Source of the DNA: Pontibacter oryzae | GTDB lineage: Bacteria > Bacteroidota > Bacteroidia > Cytophagales > Hymenobacteraceae | Assembly: GCF_003576375.1 (NCBI RefSeq) | Contig: NZ_QWGE01000001.1 | Location: 992,001-1,056,000, forward strand | DNA: 64,000 nucleotides | Direction of reading: 5' to 3' | In this document: in pieces, positions 51,515-63,394 of the stretch | Position numbering within the stretch: position 1 is the stretch's first letter | Layout of the letters: the number at the start of each line of letters is the position of its first letter | Made by a program: the position numbers and the translations under genes | Notes under the pieces: generated by a model | Told to the model about the DNA's origin: nothing | The model's input: the letters and a program-made list of their open reading frames with translations, nothing else | Database searches by the model: none

Positions 51515-52636
51515 ATGAGCGCCGCCAGCCTACAGCAGCAAGTCACTGATATTTTAGCCATCGCTGACGTTAAACTTAATGGCACTGACCCGTGGGACAT
51601 TCAGGTACGCGACGACAGGTTTTACAAGCGCGTACTTACAGAAGGGGCCTTAGGTTTGGGCGAGTCTTACATGGATGGTTGGTGGGATAGCAAACAAATA
51701 GATCAATTCGCCTTTAAAGTGGTTCGGGCTGATCTTTACAAGCAGGCTAAGTTTGGCTTGAAAACCATTCTACAAATACTACTGGCTAAAACCTTAAACA
51801 TGCAAGCTAAAGGCAAAGCAGCACGAAATGCGCAACGACACTATGACATAGGGAATGACCTTTACCAACTGATGCTCGATAAGCGGATGGTATACAGCTG
51901 CGGCTATTGGGAAAACGCAGATACCCTTGACCAAGCGCAAGAAAACAAGCTGGATCTGATCTGCAGGAAAATAAGGTTACAGCCAGGGCAGCGAGTGCTT
52001 GACATTGGCTGTGGCTGGGGCAGCTTTGCAAAATTTGCAGCCGAAAAGTATGGCGCAGAAGTGGTTGGGGTTACTGTATCGAAGGAGCAGGTAGAATTAG
52101 GAAGGGAAATGTGCAAAGGCCTGCCTGTGGAGCTTCGGCTACAGGATTACCGCGATGTGAATGAGACTTTTGACCATGTGGTATCCATAGGCATGGCCGA
52201 ACATGTGGGGTATAAGAACCATCGCACCTATTTAAAAACCGCAGCGCGCTGCCTAAAAGACGACGGGCTTTTCCTGTTGCATACCATCGGGGTCAATTAC
52301 TCTAAAACATCAGCCGACCCATTTATAGATGCTTATATTTTCCCAAACTGCCTTATCCCTTCCGTAAAACAGCTGGGCGCAGCCATGGAGCATACTTTTG
52401 TAGCGGAAGACTGGCACAATTTCGGACCATATTACGATTCTACCCTTATGGCTTGGTTCCATAATTTTAACTCAAACTGGGAACAACTGCGGGCTAAGTA
52501 TGGCGAGCGTTTCTATCGCATGTGGAAATACTACCTACTTTCTAGCGCAGGCTCGTTTAGGGCACGCAATAACCAACTGTGGCAGTTGGTGCTTTCTAAG
52601 AGGGGAATTTTAGAAGGGTATAAATCTGTTAGATAA
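51515..52636 (+). CDS. cfa: Cyclopropane-fatty-acyl-phospholipid synthase
   Basis: A 373-residue SAM-dependent enzyme that adds a methylene bridge to unsaturated lipid acyl chains. The N-terminal domain is typical (DRFYKRVLTEGALGLGESYMDGWWD), the SAM motif is VLDIGCGWGSFAKFAAEKYG, and the family signatures VSIGMAEHVGYKNH and FIDAYIFPNCLIPS are present. The C-terminal helices end FRARNNQLWQLVLSK. The full length fits Cfa rather than short methyltransferases. Start at ATG 51515; a host-type TATACTT stretch lies just upstream. Confidence 0.95.
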   Translation: MSAASLQQQVTDILAIADVKLNGTDPWDIQVRDDRFYKRVLTEGALGLGESYMDGWWDSKQIDQFAFKVVRADLYKQAKFGLKTILQILLAKTLNMQAKGKAARNAQRHYDIGNDLYQLMLDKRMVYSCGYWENADTLDQAQENKLDLICRKIRLQPGQRVLDIGCGWGSFAKFAAEKYGAEVVGVTVSKEQVELGREMCKGLPVELRLQDYRDVNETFDHVVSIGMAEHVGYKNHRTYLKTAARCLKDDGLFLLHTIGVNYSKTSADPFIDAYIFPNCLIPSVKQLGAAMEHTFVAEDWHNFGPYYDSTLMAWFHNFNSNWEQLRAKYGERFYRMWKYYLLSSAGSFRARNNQLWQLVLSKRGILEGYKSVR

Positions 52637-52771
52637 TTAGAGGCTTACTACAGCACTTTAAGCCTCTCTTTTAACTTTCAATCACTTTAACTTGTCTCAC
52701 CCACGGGTAAGTGACAGGTACTGGATAAAAAGCACTCCCATCTCACCTCCAGTTTGATTATCTTTGTAGTA

Positions 52772-54670
52772 ATGGAAAATTTTGTAGTATCAGCGCGTAA
52801 ATACCGTCCGACCACGTTCGACAGCGTGGTGGGGCAGCATCATATAACCAATACCCTTAAAAACGCCATCAGCAGTAAGCATCTGGCGCAGGCCTTTCTT
52901 TTCTGCGGGCCGAGAGGTGTGGGCAAAACCACCTGTGCCCGTATTTTGGCCAAAACCATTAACTGCCAGAACATCACTCCGGAGATTGAGGCCTGCAACG
53001 AGTGCGAGTCGTGCCGCAGCTTTAACTCCAACAGTTCCTTTAACATACACGAGCTCGATGCCGCCTCCAACAACTCGGTAGAGGACATCCGGAACCTGGT
53101 GGAACAGGTGCGCTATGCGCCGCAAACCGGCAAGTATAAGATCTACATTATAGATGAGGTGCACATGCTCTCGAACCAGGCCTTCAACGCCTTTCTGAAG
53201 ACGCTGGAGGAGCCGCCATCCTATGCCATATTCATACTTGCCACCACCGAGCGCCACAAGATCATCCCGACCATACTTTCGCGTTGCCAGATTTTTGATT
53301 TCAACCGCATCCGAATAGAGGACATGGTGCGCCACCTGGGCAGCATCGCTCAAAAAGAAAGTATACAGGCCGAGCAGGATGCCCTGCACCTGATCTCACA
53401 GAAAGCCGATGGAGCCTTGCGCGATGCCCTGTCGATTTTCGACCAGATGGTGACTTTCTCAGGCAGTAACGTGACGTATAAATCTACGGTAGAGAACCTG
53501 CATATCCTGGATTATGATTACTACTTCCGCCTCACAGACCACTTGCTCACGCAGAACCTGTCGGGCTCGCTGCTGCTGTTCGATGATATCCTAAAAAACG
53601 GGTTTGACGCGCACAACTTCCTGATTGGCATTGGCGAGCATTTCCGTAGCCTGCTGGTGTGCAAAGACCCACAAACGGTGCAGCTGCTGGAGGTATCGGA
53701 TAACATAAAGGCCAAGTATGCCGAGCAGTCGCAGAAGGCCTCTGTGTCGTTCCTGCTGTCGGGCCTTAACCTGGTTAGCACCTGCGACACAAACTATAAA
53801 AGCAGCAAAAATCAGCGCCTGCACGTGGAACTGTGCCTGATGAAGATGGCCCACCTGAACGCTGCGCTAAGTTTTGCGCAGGAAGGCGACGTATCAAAAA
53901 AAGCTAAGGTAGCAGCGCCGGCACCAGCCGCTACCGGTTCAGCAGGTGCCACTACATCGTCTGCGCCGCCATCGGCCCAGATGCAACAGTCAGCGCCGGG
54001 CAGTGTGCCGTCGGAGCGATTGCAGCCGCCGCACACGCCAACGCATGTGCCCTCCGAAGGATTGCAGGAGGCCCCAAAGCCGCAACATGTAACGCCAGAT
54101 GCGCATATTGCCCCTGGTACGCCGCAAACACCGCCAGGCTCTGGCCCGGAGCGTGGGCCGGATAAACCACGCGCCGGCCTGCAACTGCCTCCGCAGAAGA
54201 AACTGGGTAAGCTACCCAGCCTGAAAGACTTACAGAACGCGCCAGTTGCTGTGGCTGAGGTAGCAATAGCCGAAGAGGAGGAAGACACCGCTTACAGCGC
54301 AGTGATACCTGTGGATGAAGCAAAGCTGAAGAACGTATGGCATAGCATTCTGCGCCGCAAGAAGGCCGAGAACATGATGGAGTTCACGCTCCTAAACCGC
54401 CAATACCACGTAACGCAGGACAACGAGATCATACTTCACTTGGAGAACCACGTGATGATGGATCAGTTTACAGCCATTCGCCCAGACATCTTGCGCGAAT
54501 TGAAGCAACAGCTAGGCAACCGAAGTATAAAACTAACCGCTGAAGTGGTAGAGGTGCAGGACGATAGCCGCAAGCTTTATACTTCGGCTGACAAGTTTAA
54601 TTACTTGGCGGATAAATACCCCCTGCTCATCGACCTGAAACAGCGCTTTGGCTTGGATGCCGATTTTTAA
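52772..54670 (+). CDS. dnaX: DNA polymerase III subunit gamma/tau
   Basis: A 632-residue clamp-loader ATPase. Start MENFVVSARKYRPTTFDSVVG at ATG 52772. Walker A is GPRGVGKT at residues 46-53, four zinc cysteines (C65, C75, C78, C81), Walker B IIDEVHML, sensor ATTERHKIIPTILSRC. Then the collar domain, a proline/alanine-rich linker (about residues 380-480) and the tau part that contacts polymerase and helicase. A -7 box TATCTTTG (52759-52766) lies very close to the start, and a terminator follows. Whether a gamma form is made is not visible. Confidence 0.95.
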   Translation: MENFVVSARKYRPTTFDSVVGQHHITNTLKNAISSKHLAQAFLFCGPRGVGKTTCARILAKTINCQNITPEIEACNECESCRSFNSNSSFNIHELDAASNNSVEDIRNLVEQVRYAPQTGKYKIYIIDEVHMLSNQAFNAFLKTLEEPPSYAIFILATTERHKIIPTILSRCQIFDFNRIRIEDMVRHLGSIAQKESIQAEQDALHLISQKADGALRDALSIFDQMVTFSGSNVTYKSTVENLHILDYDYYFRLTDHLLTQNLSGSLLLFDDILKNGFDAHNFLIGIGEHFRSLLVCKDPQTVQLLEVSDNIKAKYAEQSQKASVSFLLSGLNLVSTCDTNYKSSKNQRLHVELCLMKMAHLNAALSFAQEGDVSKKAKVAAPAPAATGSAGATTSSAPPSAQMQQSAPGSVPSERLQPPHTPTHVPSEGLQEAPKPQHVTPDAHIAPGTPQTPPGSGPERGPDKPRAGLQLPPQKKLGKLPSLKDLQNAPVAVAEVAIAEEEEDTAYSAVIPVDEAKLKNVWHSILRRKKAENMMEFTLLNRQYHVTQDNEIILHLENHVMMDQFTAIRPDILRELKQQLGNRSIKLTAEVVEVQDDSRKLYTSADKFNYLADKYPLLIDLKQRFGLDADF

Positions 54671-54706
54671 ACCGACAAGTATAAGCAGCCAACGAGTATA
54701 TTTATC

Positions 54707-54744
54707 AAAATCCCTTTCTGCGTTCAGAAGGGGATTTTGGTTTT
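54707..54744 (+). terminator. Terminator of dnaX
   Basis: AAAATCCCTTTCTG (54707-54720) pairs with CAGAAGGGGATTTT (54725-54738), one wobble pair, then GGTTTT. Confidence 0.75.
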
Positions 54745-55022
54745 AAGGGCGAATATGCGTTTAAACCGCTGCCATCACGCGAACAGATCACGATCTGTCC
54801 TTACAAGTTGACTTTACTTGACATCGCTGATCCGGGCATGCTAGTTTGGCTCTTAAGCTGCCGCGAACCTGCTAGTCCATGTTTTAAGGCTTACTGATGG
54901 TAAGCACCTCAAAAGAAGCCTCCATACTTGCAAACCTGAGAGCTTTTGCCAAAACCACCCCTAACGTTACATCATTTTCCAGATTTTGCATTATCTTTAT
55001 ATATAAACTACAGCTAAAAACT

Positions 55023-57974
55023 ATGACCATAAACAGAGGTTCTTCTTTGTTGCTACTGGCGCTGGGCCTTACGTTCACGCAATGCAAAAACGAAGCATAC
55101 CAATCGCAATCCGCTACAGAGGCAACTGCCACCGCTCCGGCACAAAAGGAGTACACCTATGAAACAGCACCTAACGACCCGCTGAACGCCCGCATTTATA
55201 CGTTAGCCAATGGCCTGAAAGTATACCTTTCGGATTATGAGGAAGCCCCGCGCATCCAGACATACATTGCCGTGCGCGCCGGCTCTAAAAATGACCCTGC
55301 CGACGCTACCGGCCTGGCGCACTACCTCGAGCACATGGTGTTTAAGGGCACTACAGCACTCGGCACTGCCGACTGGCAGAAGGAGCAGGAAGAACTGGCC
55401 AAAATAGAAGCGCTCTACGAGAAGTATAGAAACACCACCGATGAAGCGGCCCGCAAAAAGATCTACGCTCAGATCGACTCCGTTTCGGGGGTGGCCGCCA
55501 CGTACGCCATCGCCAACGAGTACGACAAGCTGCTCACGGCCATTGGTGCGAAAGGCACAAACGCCTACACCTGGGTAGACCAGACGGTTTACACCAACGA
55601 CATCCCAAGCAACCAACTGGAGCGCTGGTTGGAGCTGGAGGCTGACCGCTTCCAGGAAATGGTGCCACGCCTGTTCCACACGGAACTGGAGGCTGTTTAC
55701 GAGGAGAAAAACCGTACCCTAGACAGCGATGGCCGCAAAGTGGCTGAAGTGATCAACACTGAGCTATTCCCAACACATCAGTACGGCACGCAAACCACCA
55801 TCGGCACCATCGAGCACCTCAAGAACCCGTCGATCACGGCTATCAAAAATTACTTCGATCAATATTATGTGCCCAACAACATGGCCATCGCTATGTCCGG
55901 CGACATCGACTTTGACCAGACCATCCGCCTGATTGATAAATACTGGGGAGGAATTAGCAAAAGCCAGGTGCCAAACTTTACCGTAGCCCAGGAGCAGCCT
56001 ATTCAGAAGCCGATCGTGAAAGAAGTGCTAGGACCGGATGCTGAGAACGTATCTATTGCTTACCGCACGCCGGGTATAAATGAGCGTGAGGCCTTGGTAG
56101 TGCAGATGATCAGCAACCTGCTTTACAACGGGCAAGCCGGCCTGGTGGACCTGAACCTGAACCAGCAGCAGAAAGTATTGCAGGCTTACGCCTACGATAC
56201 CCCAATGAAAGACTACGGCACCTTCCGGATGACAGGCATGCCGCGCCAGGGCCAGTCGCTGGACCAGGTGCGTGACTTGCTGCTCAAGCAACTCGACCTG
56301 ATCAAGAAAGGCACTTTTGATGAATCGCTGATACAGGCAGTGGTAAACAACGACAAGATCAACACCATGAAAGCCTATGAAGACAACGGAAACCGTGCCG
56401 ATGCCTTTGTAAGCGCGTTTATTTATGATGTGCCGTGGCAGAAGTATGTAAGCCGCCAAGAGGAGTTTGCCAGCATCACGAAGCAGGAAGTAATGGATGT
56501 GGCCAATAAGTACTTCAACAACAATTACGTGCTGGTTTACAAGCGCAACGGCAAAGACCCGAACGCTCAGAAAGTTGAGAAACCAGCCATTACGCCAGTA
56601 GCTGTAAACCGCGATGCGCAATCGGATTACTACAAAGCCTTTATGGCCAAAGACGTGCAGCCGCTGCAGCCTGTTTTCCTGGACTACAGCAAGGATATAA
56701 CAGAAGCCAAACTGAAGCAGAACATCCCGCTGCTATACACCAAAAATAAGGATAACGGCCTGTTCCAGCTATACTACATCCTGGACATGGGCACCAACAA
56801 CGACCAGAAACTGGGCATGGCCGTGAACTACCTCAAGTACCTGGGTACCGATAAGTATACCGCCGAGGAGCTGCAGAAGGAGTTTTACAAGCTGGGCACT
56901 TCGTTCGATGTATTCTCGAGCGCTGACCAGGTATATGTGAGCCTCACCGGACTGGACGAAAACTTCGAACAGGGCCTAAACCTGTTTGAGAGTGTGCTCG
57001 CCAACGCCAAACCAGACCAGCAAGCCCTGAACGACATGGTGGCCGGCACGCTGAAAGCCCGCGAAGACGCCAAGAAAAACAAAGGCGTGATTTTGCAGCA
57101 GGCCATGGTAAACTACGCTAAGTATGGCAAAAAGAACCCTTTCAACACGCTGCTAAGCGAGAAAGAGCTGAAAGCCGTGAAACCGCAGGAACTGGTAAGC
57201 ATCATCAAGAGCATCCCGACGTACGAGCACCGCGTGTTATACTATGGTCCACGTGAAACAGAGGCTTTAACGGCTACCCTGAACGAAGGGCATAAAGTAC
57301 CTTCCACACTGAAGCCGGTTCCTGCCGAGAAAGTATACGCTGAGCTGGACATTAAGGAGCCAACCGTATACTGGGCCGACTACAACATGGTACAGGCCGA
57401 AATGCTGTTCCTGAGCAAATCGGTGCCATACAGCAAGGATATCGTGCCGGTAGTAAGGCTGTATAACGAGTACATGGGCGGCATCGTGTTCCAGGACCTG
57501 CGTGAGTCTAAAGCGCTGGCTTACTCCACGTATTCATACTATGGCACCGCTTCTAAGAAAGACCGCGCGAACTACCTGATGTCTTACATCGGGGCGCAGG
57601 CCGATAAGCTGCAAGAGGCCATGGCCGGTATGCAGGCCTTGCTTACCGATATGCCGCTGGCTGATGCCAACTTCCAGAACGCGCAGGCCTCGTTGCGCAA
57701 CAGCATCTCTACGGAGCGCATCACCAAAGCCGGTATTCTGTTCGACTATGAGCGCGCCAAAAAACTAGGCCTGAACTACGATATCCGCCAGGACGTGTAC
57801 CAAAGCGCCAATGCCATGACCTTCGACCAACTGCAGGAGTTCCAGCAGAAGTATGTGAAAGGCCAGCCGCAGGTTATACTTGTCATCGGTTCCAAAGACA
57901 AGCTGAACTTTAAAGCATTGGAGAAGTATGGTAACGTGAAGCAGCTGAAGCTAGAAGAATTGTTTGGATATTAA
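55023..57974 (+). CDS. M16-family metalloprotease lipoprotein (pitrilysin-like)
   Basis: A 983-residue peptidase with a lipoprotein signal, MTINRGSSLLLLALGLTFTQC (C21). The inverted zinc motif is HYLEH at residues 100-104 and the third ligand is the glutamate in ELEAVYEEKNR. Two halves of two M16 domains each follow, the second half without the zinc motif (IYTLANGLK, then AYSTYSYYGTASKKDRANY). Outer-membrane or periplasmic location is inferred from the lipid. I start at ATG 55023; the upstream open frame covers the leader. Confidence 0.92.
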   Translation: MTINRGSSLLLLALGLTFTQCKNEAYQSQSATEATATAPAQKEYTYETAPNDPLNARIYTLANGLKVYLSDYEEAPRIQTYIAVRAGSKNDPADATGLAHYLEHMVFKGTTALGTADWQKEQEELAKIEALYEKYRNTTDEAARKKIYAQIDSVSGVAATYAIANEYDKLLTAIGAKGTNAYTWVDQTVYTNDIPSNQLERWLELEADRFQEMVPRLFHTELEAVYEEKNRTLDSDGRKVAEVINTELFPTHQYGTQTTIGTIEHLKNPSITAIKNYFDQYYVPNNMAIAMSGDIDFDQTIRLIDKYWGGISKSQVPNFTVAQEQPIQKPIVKEVLGPDAENVSIAYRTPGINEREALVVQMISNLLYNGQAGLVDLNLNQQQKVLQAYAYDTPMKDYGTFRMTGMPRQGQSLDQVRDLLLKQLDLIKKGTFDESLIQAVVNNDKINTMKAYEDNGNRADAFVSAFIYDVPWQKYVSRQEEFASITKQEVMDVANKYFNNNYVLVYKRNGKDPNAQKVEKPAITPVAVNRDAQSDYYKAFMAKDVQPLQPVFLDYSKDITEAKLKQNIPLLYTKNKDNGLFQLYYILDMGTNNDQKLGMAVNYLKYLGTDKYTAEELQKEFYKLGTSFDVFSSADQVYVSLTGLDENFEQGLNLFESVLANAKPDQQALNDMVAGTLKAREDAKKNKGVILQQAMVNYAKYGKKNPFNTLLSEKELKAVKPQELVSIIKSIPTYEHRVLYYGPRETEALTATLNEGHKVPSTLKPVPAEKVYAELDIKEPTVYWADYNMVQAEMLFLSKSVPYSKDIVPVVRLYNEYMGGIVFQDLRESKALAYSTYSYYGTASKKDRANYLMSYIGAQADKLQEAMAGMQALLTDMPLADANFQNAQASLRNSISTERITKAGILFDYERAKKLGLNYDIRQDVYQSANAMTFDQLQEFQQKYVKGQPQVILVIGSKDKLNFKALEKYGNVKQLKLEELFGY

Positions 57975-57982
57975 CCACCCCT

Positions 57983-58017
57983 TGCCCCCTCCTAATAACA
58001 GGAGGGGGCATTTTTTT
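57983..58017 (+). terminator. Terminator of the M16 protease gene
   Basis: TGCCCCCTCCT pairs with AGGAGGGGGCA over a short loop, then TTTTTTT. It lies about 8 bases after the stop. Confidence 0.92.
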
Positions 58018-58032
58018 GTACAAATTTTTCAT

Positions 58033-58064
58033 GCCGCAAGTTTAGCGTGAGCGTAACTTGTGGC
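58033..58064. repeat. Outer REP palindrome, left
   Basis: GCCGCAAGTT ... AACTTGTGGC arms around TAGCGTGAGCG. Its near inverse is at 58856-58887. Confidence 0.6.
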
Positions 58065-58074
58065 TATACATCAG

Positions 58075-58091
58075 GCCAGTTTGTAACTGGC
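58075..58091. repeat. REP palindrome, left, TGT loop
   Basis: GCCAGTTTGTAACTGGC, identical to 58789-58805. Confidence 0.8.
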
Positions 58092-58112
58092 GAAAGTATA
58101 AATACGAAACAT

Positions 58113-58129
58113 GACAGTTACAAACTGGC
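58113..58129. repeat. REP palindrome, left, ACA loop
   Basis: Like GCCAGTTACAAACTGGC (58829-58845) with the two leftmost bases changed; opposite orientation to the TGT type. Confidence 0.65.
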
Positions 58130-58140
58130 CCCACTCCCCA

Positions 58141-58171
58141 CCGCTAGTTACCGCTTCGCTCAAACTGGCGG
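58141..58171. repeat. Inner REP palindrome, left
   Basis: CCGCTAGTT and AACTGGCGG arms, 13-base interior. Inverse of 58746-58776 with three differences. Confidence 0.7.
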
Positions 58172-58176
58172 TATGT

Positions 58177-58725
58177 TTAATTGATAAGTATGATTTCTAC
58201 CATTCCTTTTCCTCCACTATAATCAATAGCACTACTGTAAGGATAATCCTTTGGCTCGTACACAAAACCGGCTTCCACAGGATTATTGTGGATATAAGCC
58301 AGCTTTTGATCCATCAGGAAATTTGAGTTGAGTTCGATAGGCTGGTTATGTTGCTGCCAGAACTGAAACGTTTGGTTGTTGGTGTTAAGCTTGCCTGCCC
58401 GCTCAAACATCCAGAGCATCCACTCCTTTCTACTTTCCTGCGGATTATCAACAATGGCTTTTACAATAGTTTTAGAAGTATGCTTTTTCAGGTCGCGGAT
58501 GATGTGGGATTGATTCTCAGTTTGAGAGCCAATAATCAGATGCACGTGGTTCGACATAATGCACCAAGCGTATACTTCAAGTCCTTTGTGCTTGATACTG
58601 TAGTTCAGGCTATCAACCACAATGTCTTTATAAGCAGGCTGAGTAAAAACGTCTATCCAGTTTATAGTAGCAAACGAGATGAAATGCAGCTTGCTCTGGT
58701 CCCTTATCTTATAGTTTCGGCTCAT
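58177..58725 (-). CDS. REP-associated tyrosine transposase (RAYT)
   Basis: A 182-residue Y1 (HUH) single-strand endonuclease of the TnpA-REP family. The HUH motif is CIMSNHVHLIIG at about residues 55-66 and the catalytic tyrosine is in KLAYIHNNPVEAGFV. The N terminus is RDQSKLHFISFATINWIDVF, typical of the family. It is expected to cut REP hairpins and help spread them. It lies inside a mirrored set of REP palindromes. Start at ATG 58723-58725. Confidence 0.9.
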   Translation of the reverse strand: MSRNYKIRDQSKLHFISFATINWIDVFTQPAYKDIVVDSLNYSIKHKGLEVYAWCIMSNHVHLIIGSQTENQSHIIRDLKKHTSKTIVKAIVDNPQESRKEWMLWMFERAGKLNTNNQTFQFWQQHNQPIELNSNFLMDQKLAYIHNNPVEAGFVYEPKDYPYSSAIDYSGGKGMVEIILIN

Positions 58726-58745
58726 GCCATCTCTATACGAAAATA

Positions 58746-58776
58746 CCGCCAGTTTGAGCGCAGCGGTAACTGGTGG
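58746..58776. repeat. Inner REP palindrome, right
   Basis: CCGCCAGTT and AACTGGTGG arms around TGAGCGCAGCGGT. It starts 20 bases before the RAYT start. Confidence 0.7.
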
Positions 58777-58788
58777 TTAAATGTGATT

Positions 58789-58805
58789 GCCAGTTTGTAA
58801 CTGGC
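58789..58805. repeat. REP palindrome, right, TGT loop
   Basis: GCCAGTTTGTAACTGGC, exact copy of 58075-58091. Confidence 0.8.
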
Positions 58806-58828
58806 GGATGTATCGGCATGAGTATAAC

Positions 58829-58845
58829 GCCAGTTACAAACTGGC
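58829..58845. repeat. REP palindrome, right, ACA loop
   Basis: GCCAGTTACAAACTGGC, perfect 7-base arms. Confidence 0.8.
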
Positions 58846-58855
58846 CTCATGGCTA

Positions 58856-58887
58856 GCCACAAGTTGCGCTATCGCCATACTTGCGGC
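58856..58887. repeat. Outer REP palindrome, right
   Basis: GCCACAAGTT ... ACTTGCGGC arms with a degraded stem; near inverse of 58033-58064. Confidence 0.55.
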
Positions 58888-58915
58888 ATTAGTGGGCATT
58901 AGGACACAATGCTAT

Positions 58916-59440
58916 TTACATATCTCTTCCACTAGCAACGTATTCAAAATAATCTGTTTTAGGATATATCTTTATAATGTTAGTGCTTACATCACTATAG
59001 TTACCCTCAACCTTAGTAACACTAAGTACAATTACATAATTTTGTCCAACATAAGTTGAATATATACCATCTTCATTAGCACCTGAACTGATTTTTTTCA
59101 TACCATATGATAAGACTTTCTGCTTTATGACTGTATAAGTTTCTTTACTTGGCGTTTGATAGTATAACCAATTATTACCATCTCCATAAAACTTCACATT
59201 TAACCAAGCTAATGCTTTTTCAGAATCATAGATATTAGGACTGAAATTCCAAGTAACTTTCGTGTTATAATCACCTAAATCTTCACTTGAATTAAATGTC
59301 CATTTCCTAATTGATAAATAAGAATCAACATCATCAACATCTTGTTTAACTATGTATAGAAGTTGATCTAAGTTTAAAGTTTGAGCATACGTATTTAAGC
59401 TTATAAAGCTCATTACGATTATAAGTATTGTCTTCTTCAT
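58916..59440 (-). CDS. Secreted hypothetical protein, low GC
   Basis: A 174-residue protein with a signal peptide (MKKTILIIVMSFISLNTYAQ). The mature part starts TLNLDQLLYIVKQDVDDVD and has alternating aromatic strands (KVTWNFSPNIY, WLNVKFYGDGNNWLYYQTP, YVGQNYVIVLSVTKVEGNY). The DNA is clearly AT-richer than its neighbours and uses different codons, so it may be acquired. No family is recognised. It sits beside the RAYT element. Confidence 0.6.
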   Translation of the reverse strand: MKKTILIIVMSFISLNTYAQTLNLDQLLYIVKQDVDDVDSYLSIRKWTFNSSEDLGDYNTKVTWNFSPNIYDSEKALAWLNVKFYGDGNNWLYYQTPSKETYTVIKQKVLSYGMKKISSGANEDGIYSTYVGQNYVIVLSVTKVEGNYSDVSTNIIKIYPKTDYFEYVASGRDM

Positions 59441-59502
59441 TATTATTTAGATTTATATCACAAATATAATATATATCATATTTATTGCATAAATGTAAAT
59501 GA

Positions 59503-59535
59503 CACAAAAAAAGGCTGCCTAATCAGGCAGCCTTT
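59503..59535 (-). terminator. Terminator of icd
   Basis: On the minus strand AAAGGCTGCCT pairs with AGGCAGCCTTT around GATT and ends in TTTTTTTGTG. It lies 24 bases after the stop. Confidence 0.9.
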
Positions 59536-59558
59536 CTCATGTAAATTTATACTTCTGC

Positions 59559-62097
<2,539 letters not shown>

Positions 62098-63390
62098 GTG
62101 TTGTTTTTTGCCTCTACCCTCACACCCAGCCAGGCACAGTATAAAATTTTATGTCTGGGCAATTCTATCACACAAGGCAGTATTACAAGAGACATTGAAG
62201 AACGCCCAAGCTACAGGTATAAACTCTGGCAAAAGCTTGTTGATGAAAATATAGACTTTGAGTTTGTTGGCTCGCATGATGTGAACGAAGGCGGCGCCCC
62301 AGCCGTTAAGGGCACCGTTTACAAAGGTAAAACATACACCAACCGCAACGAAGGGCATTGGGGCTGGACCGTGGATGAGATCCTAAATGGCAAAAATGGC
62401 GAAGGAAATTTAGCGCAATGGCTGCAAACATATACCCCGGATATTGTACTCATCCATTTAGGTACGAATGATGTTTTTAGGCAGTGCCCAAGTGATCCGG
62501 ACTGCTTTTCTAAAACAAAGGAAGAACTCTCGCAAGTGATTGATCTGCTAAGGGATAAAAACCCAACAATAACTATCTTTTTAGCGCAAGTAATCCCTGC
62601 GAACTTACAGCCATCAATCCCAGAAGACCTTATCACCTTAAATAGTAAAATTCAGGAACTTGCAATAGAATACACTACGCCTACTTCAAGTATAATTCTT
62701 GTAGATCAGCATACATCTTTCGATGCAGTTGCGGATACCCATGACAATGTCCATCCAAACGCATCTGGTGAGGAGAAAATGGCGCAGAAGTGGTTTGCCG
62801 CTATACAGTCATACCTCGCACCGCTTCCTGTGGAACTTATGGAGTTTAGCGGCAAAATAAATGCACAGGGGCTGGCGGAACTCCATTGGCAAACCGCCTC
62901 AGAAACCAATAACGCATACTTTGAGGTACAACGCGCCAGAGACGTCGATTCATTTCAGGCGATCGGAAAAGTGCAGGGCGCAGGCACTACTAACATTGCA
63001 CAGGCCTATTCGTTTGTGGATTCTGCGGCAATGCCGGGGAGTTGGTATTATCGCCTGAAACAGGTTGACACCGATGGTAGCAGTAGTTATTCCAAGTTTA
63101 TAAGGTTAGATGTAACCCAGTATAAACAAGCTTTAAAAGTATACCCGACCAGCAGTAGCGGCTTAACTCATGTAAACGTACATCTGCAGCACCACGAGGC
63201 CGATCCTCAGGCAGAAATACATGTTTATACAAGTCACGGAAAACTGGTGCATTATGAGGATGCGTTGAAGAGCAAGTATGGCAGCGTGCATACGCGTATT
63301 CCGACGCATACTTTGCAAGGTGCAGGTTTATACTTGGTGCGCGTAGTAACTGGCAACAGCATTTTCCAGAGCATGTTTATACTTAAATAG
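62098..63390 (+). CDS. T9SS-exported SGNH/GDSL hydrolase
   Basis: A secreted esterase/lipase-type hydrolase of 430 residues from a GTG at 62098 (VLFFASTLTPSQAQ). This makes an unusually short signal peptide, and the open frame upstream to 62023 has no ATG, so the start is uncertain. Block I is CLGNSITQG with the catalytic serine, block II GHWGWTVDEIL, block III HLGTNDVF, and the D-H dyad is DNVHPNASG. A beta-sandwich domain and a T9SS tail (VYPTSSSGLTHVNVHLQ to YLVRVVTGNS) follow. Substrate unknown; polysaccharide or lipid ester is likely. Confidence 0.85.
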   Translation: MLFFASTLTPSQAQYKILCLGNSITQGSITRDIEERPSYRYKLWQKLVDENIDFEFVGSHDVNEGGAPAVKGTVYKGKTYTNRNEGHWGWTVDEILNGKNGEGNLAQWLQTYTPDIVLIHLGTNDVFRQCPSDPDCFSKTKEELSQVIDLLRDKNPTITIFLAQVIPANLQPSIPEDLITLNSKIQELAIEYTTPTSSIILVDQHTSFDAVADTHDNVHPNASGEEKMAQKWFAAIQSYLAPLPVELMEFSGKINAQGLAELHWQTASETNNAYFEVQRARDVDSFQAIGKVQGAGTTNIAQAYSFVDSAAMPGSWYYRLKQVDTDGSSSYSKFIRLDVTQYKQALKVYPTSSSGLTHVNVHLQHHEADPQAEIHVYTSHGKLVHYEDALKSKYGSVHTRIPTHTLQGAGLYLVRVVTGNSIFQSMFILK

Positions 63391-63394
63391 CTGG

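Larger units (their letters stand above)
58033..58887. mobile_element. REP/RAYT element with mirrored palindromes
   Basis: A RAYT transposase gene (58177-58725) is bracketed by eight palindromes. Outer pair: 58033-58064 and 58856-58887 (GCCGCAAGTT.. type). Middle: 58075-58091, 58113-58129 on the left and 58789-58805, 58829-58845 on the right (GCCAGTT arms, TGT or ACA loop). Inner: 58141-58171 and 58746-58776, inverse copies with 28 of 31 matches. The symmetric order suggests one unit that grew or moved with its transposase. Confidence 0.75.

Noticed and set aside
51321-51515. 64-codon frame opposite the cfa leader, ending with a plausible-looking stretch (ILVEIRPSTPGYKADGNG)
   Set aside because: It starts with TTG inside the cfa start region and no family is known. 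It could be a relic, but evidence is thin.
58075-58845. Repeated palindromes taken as a CRISPR array
   Set aside because: Spacing is irregular, the copies alternate in orientation, and a RAYT gene lies between them; this is REP, not CRISPR.
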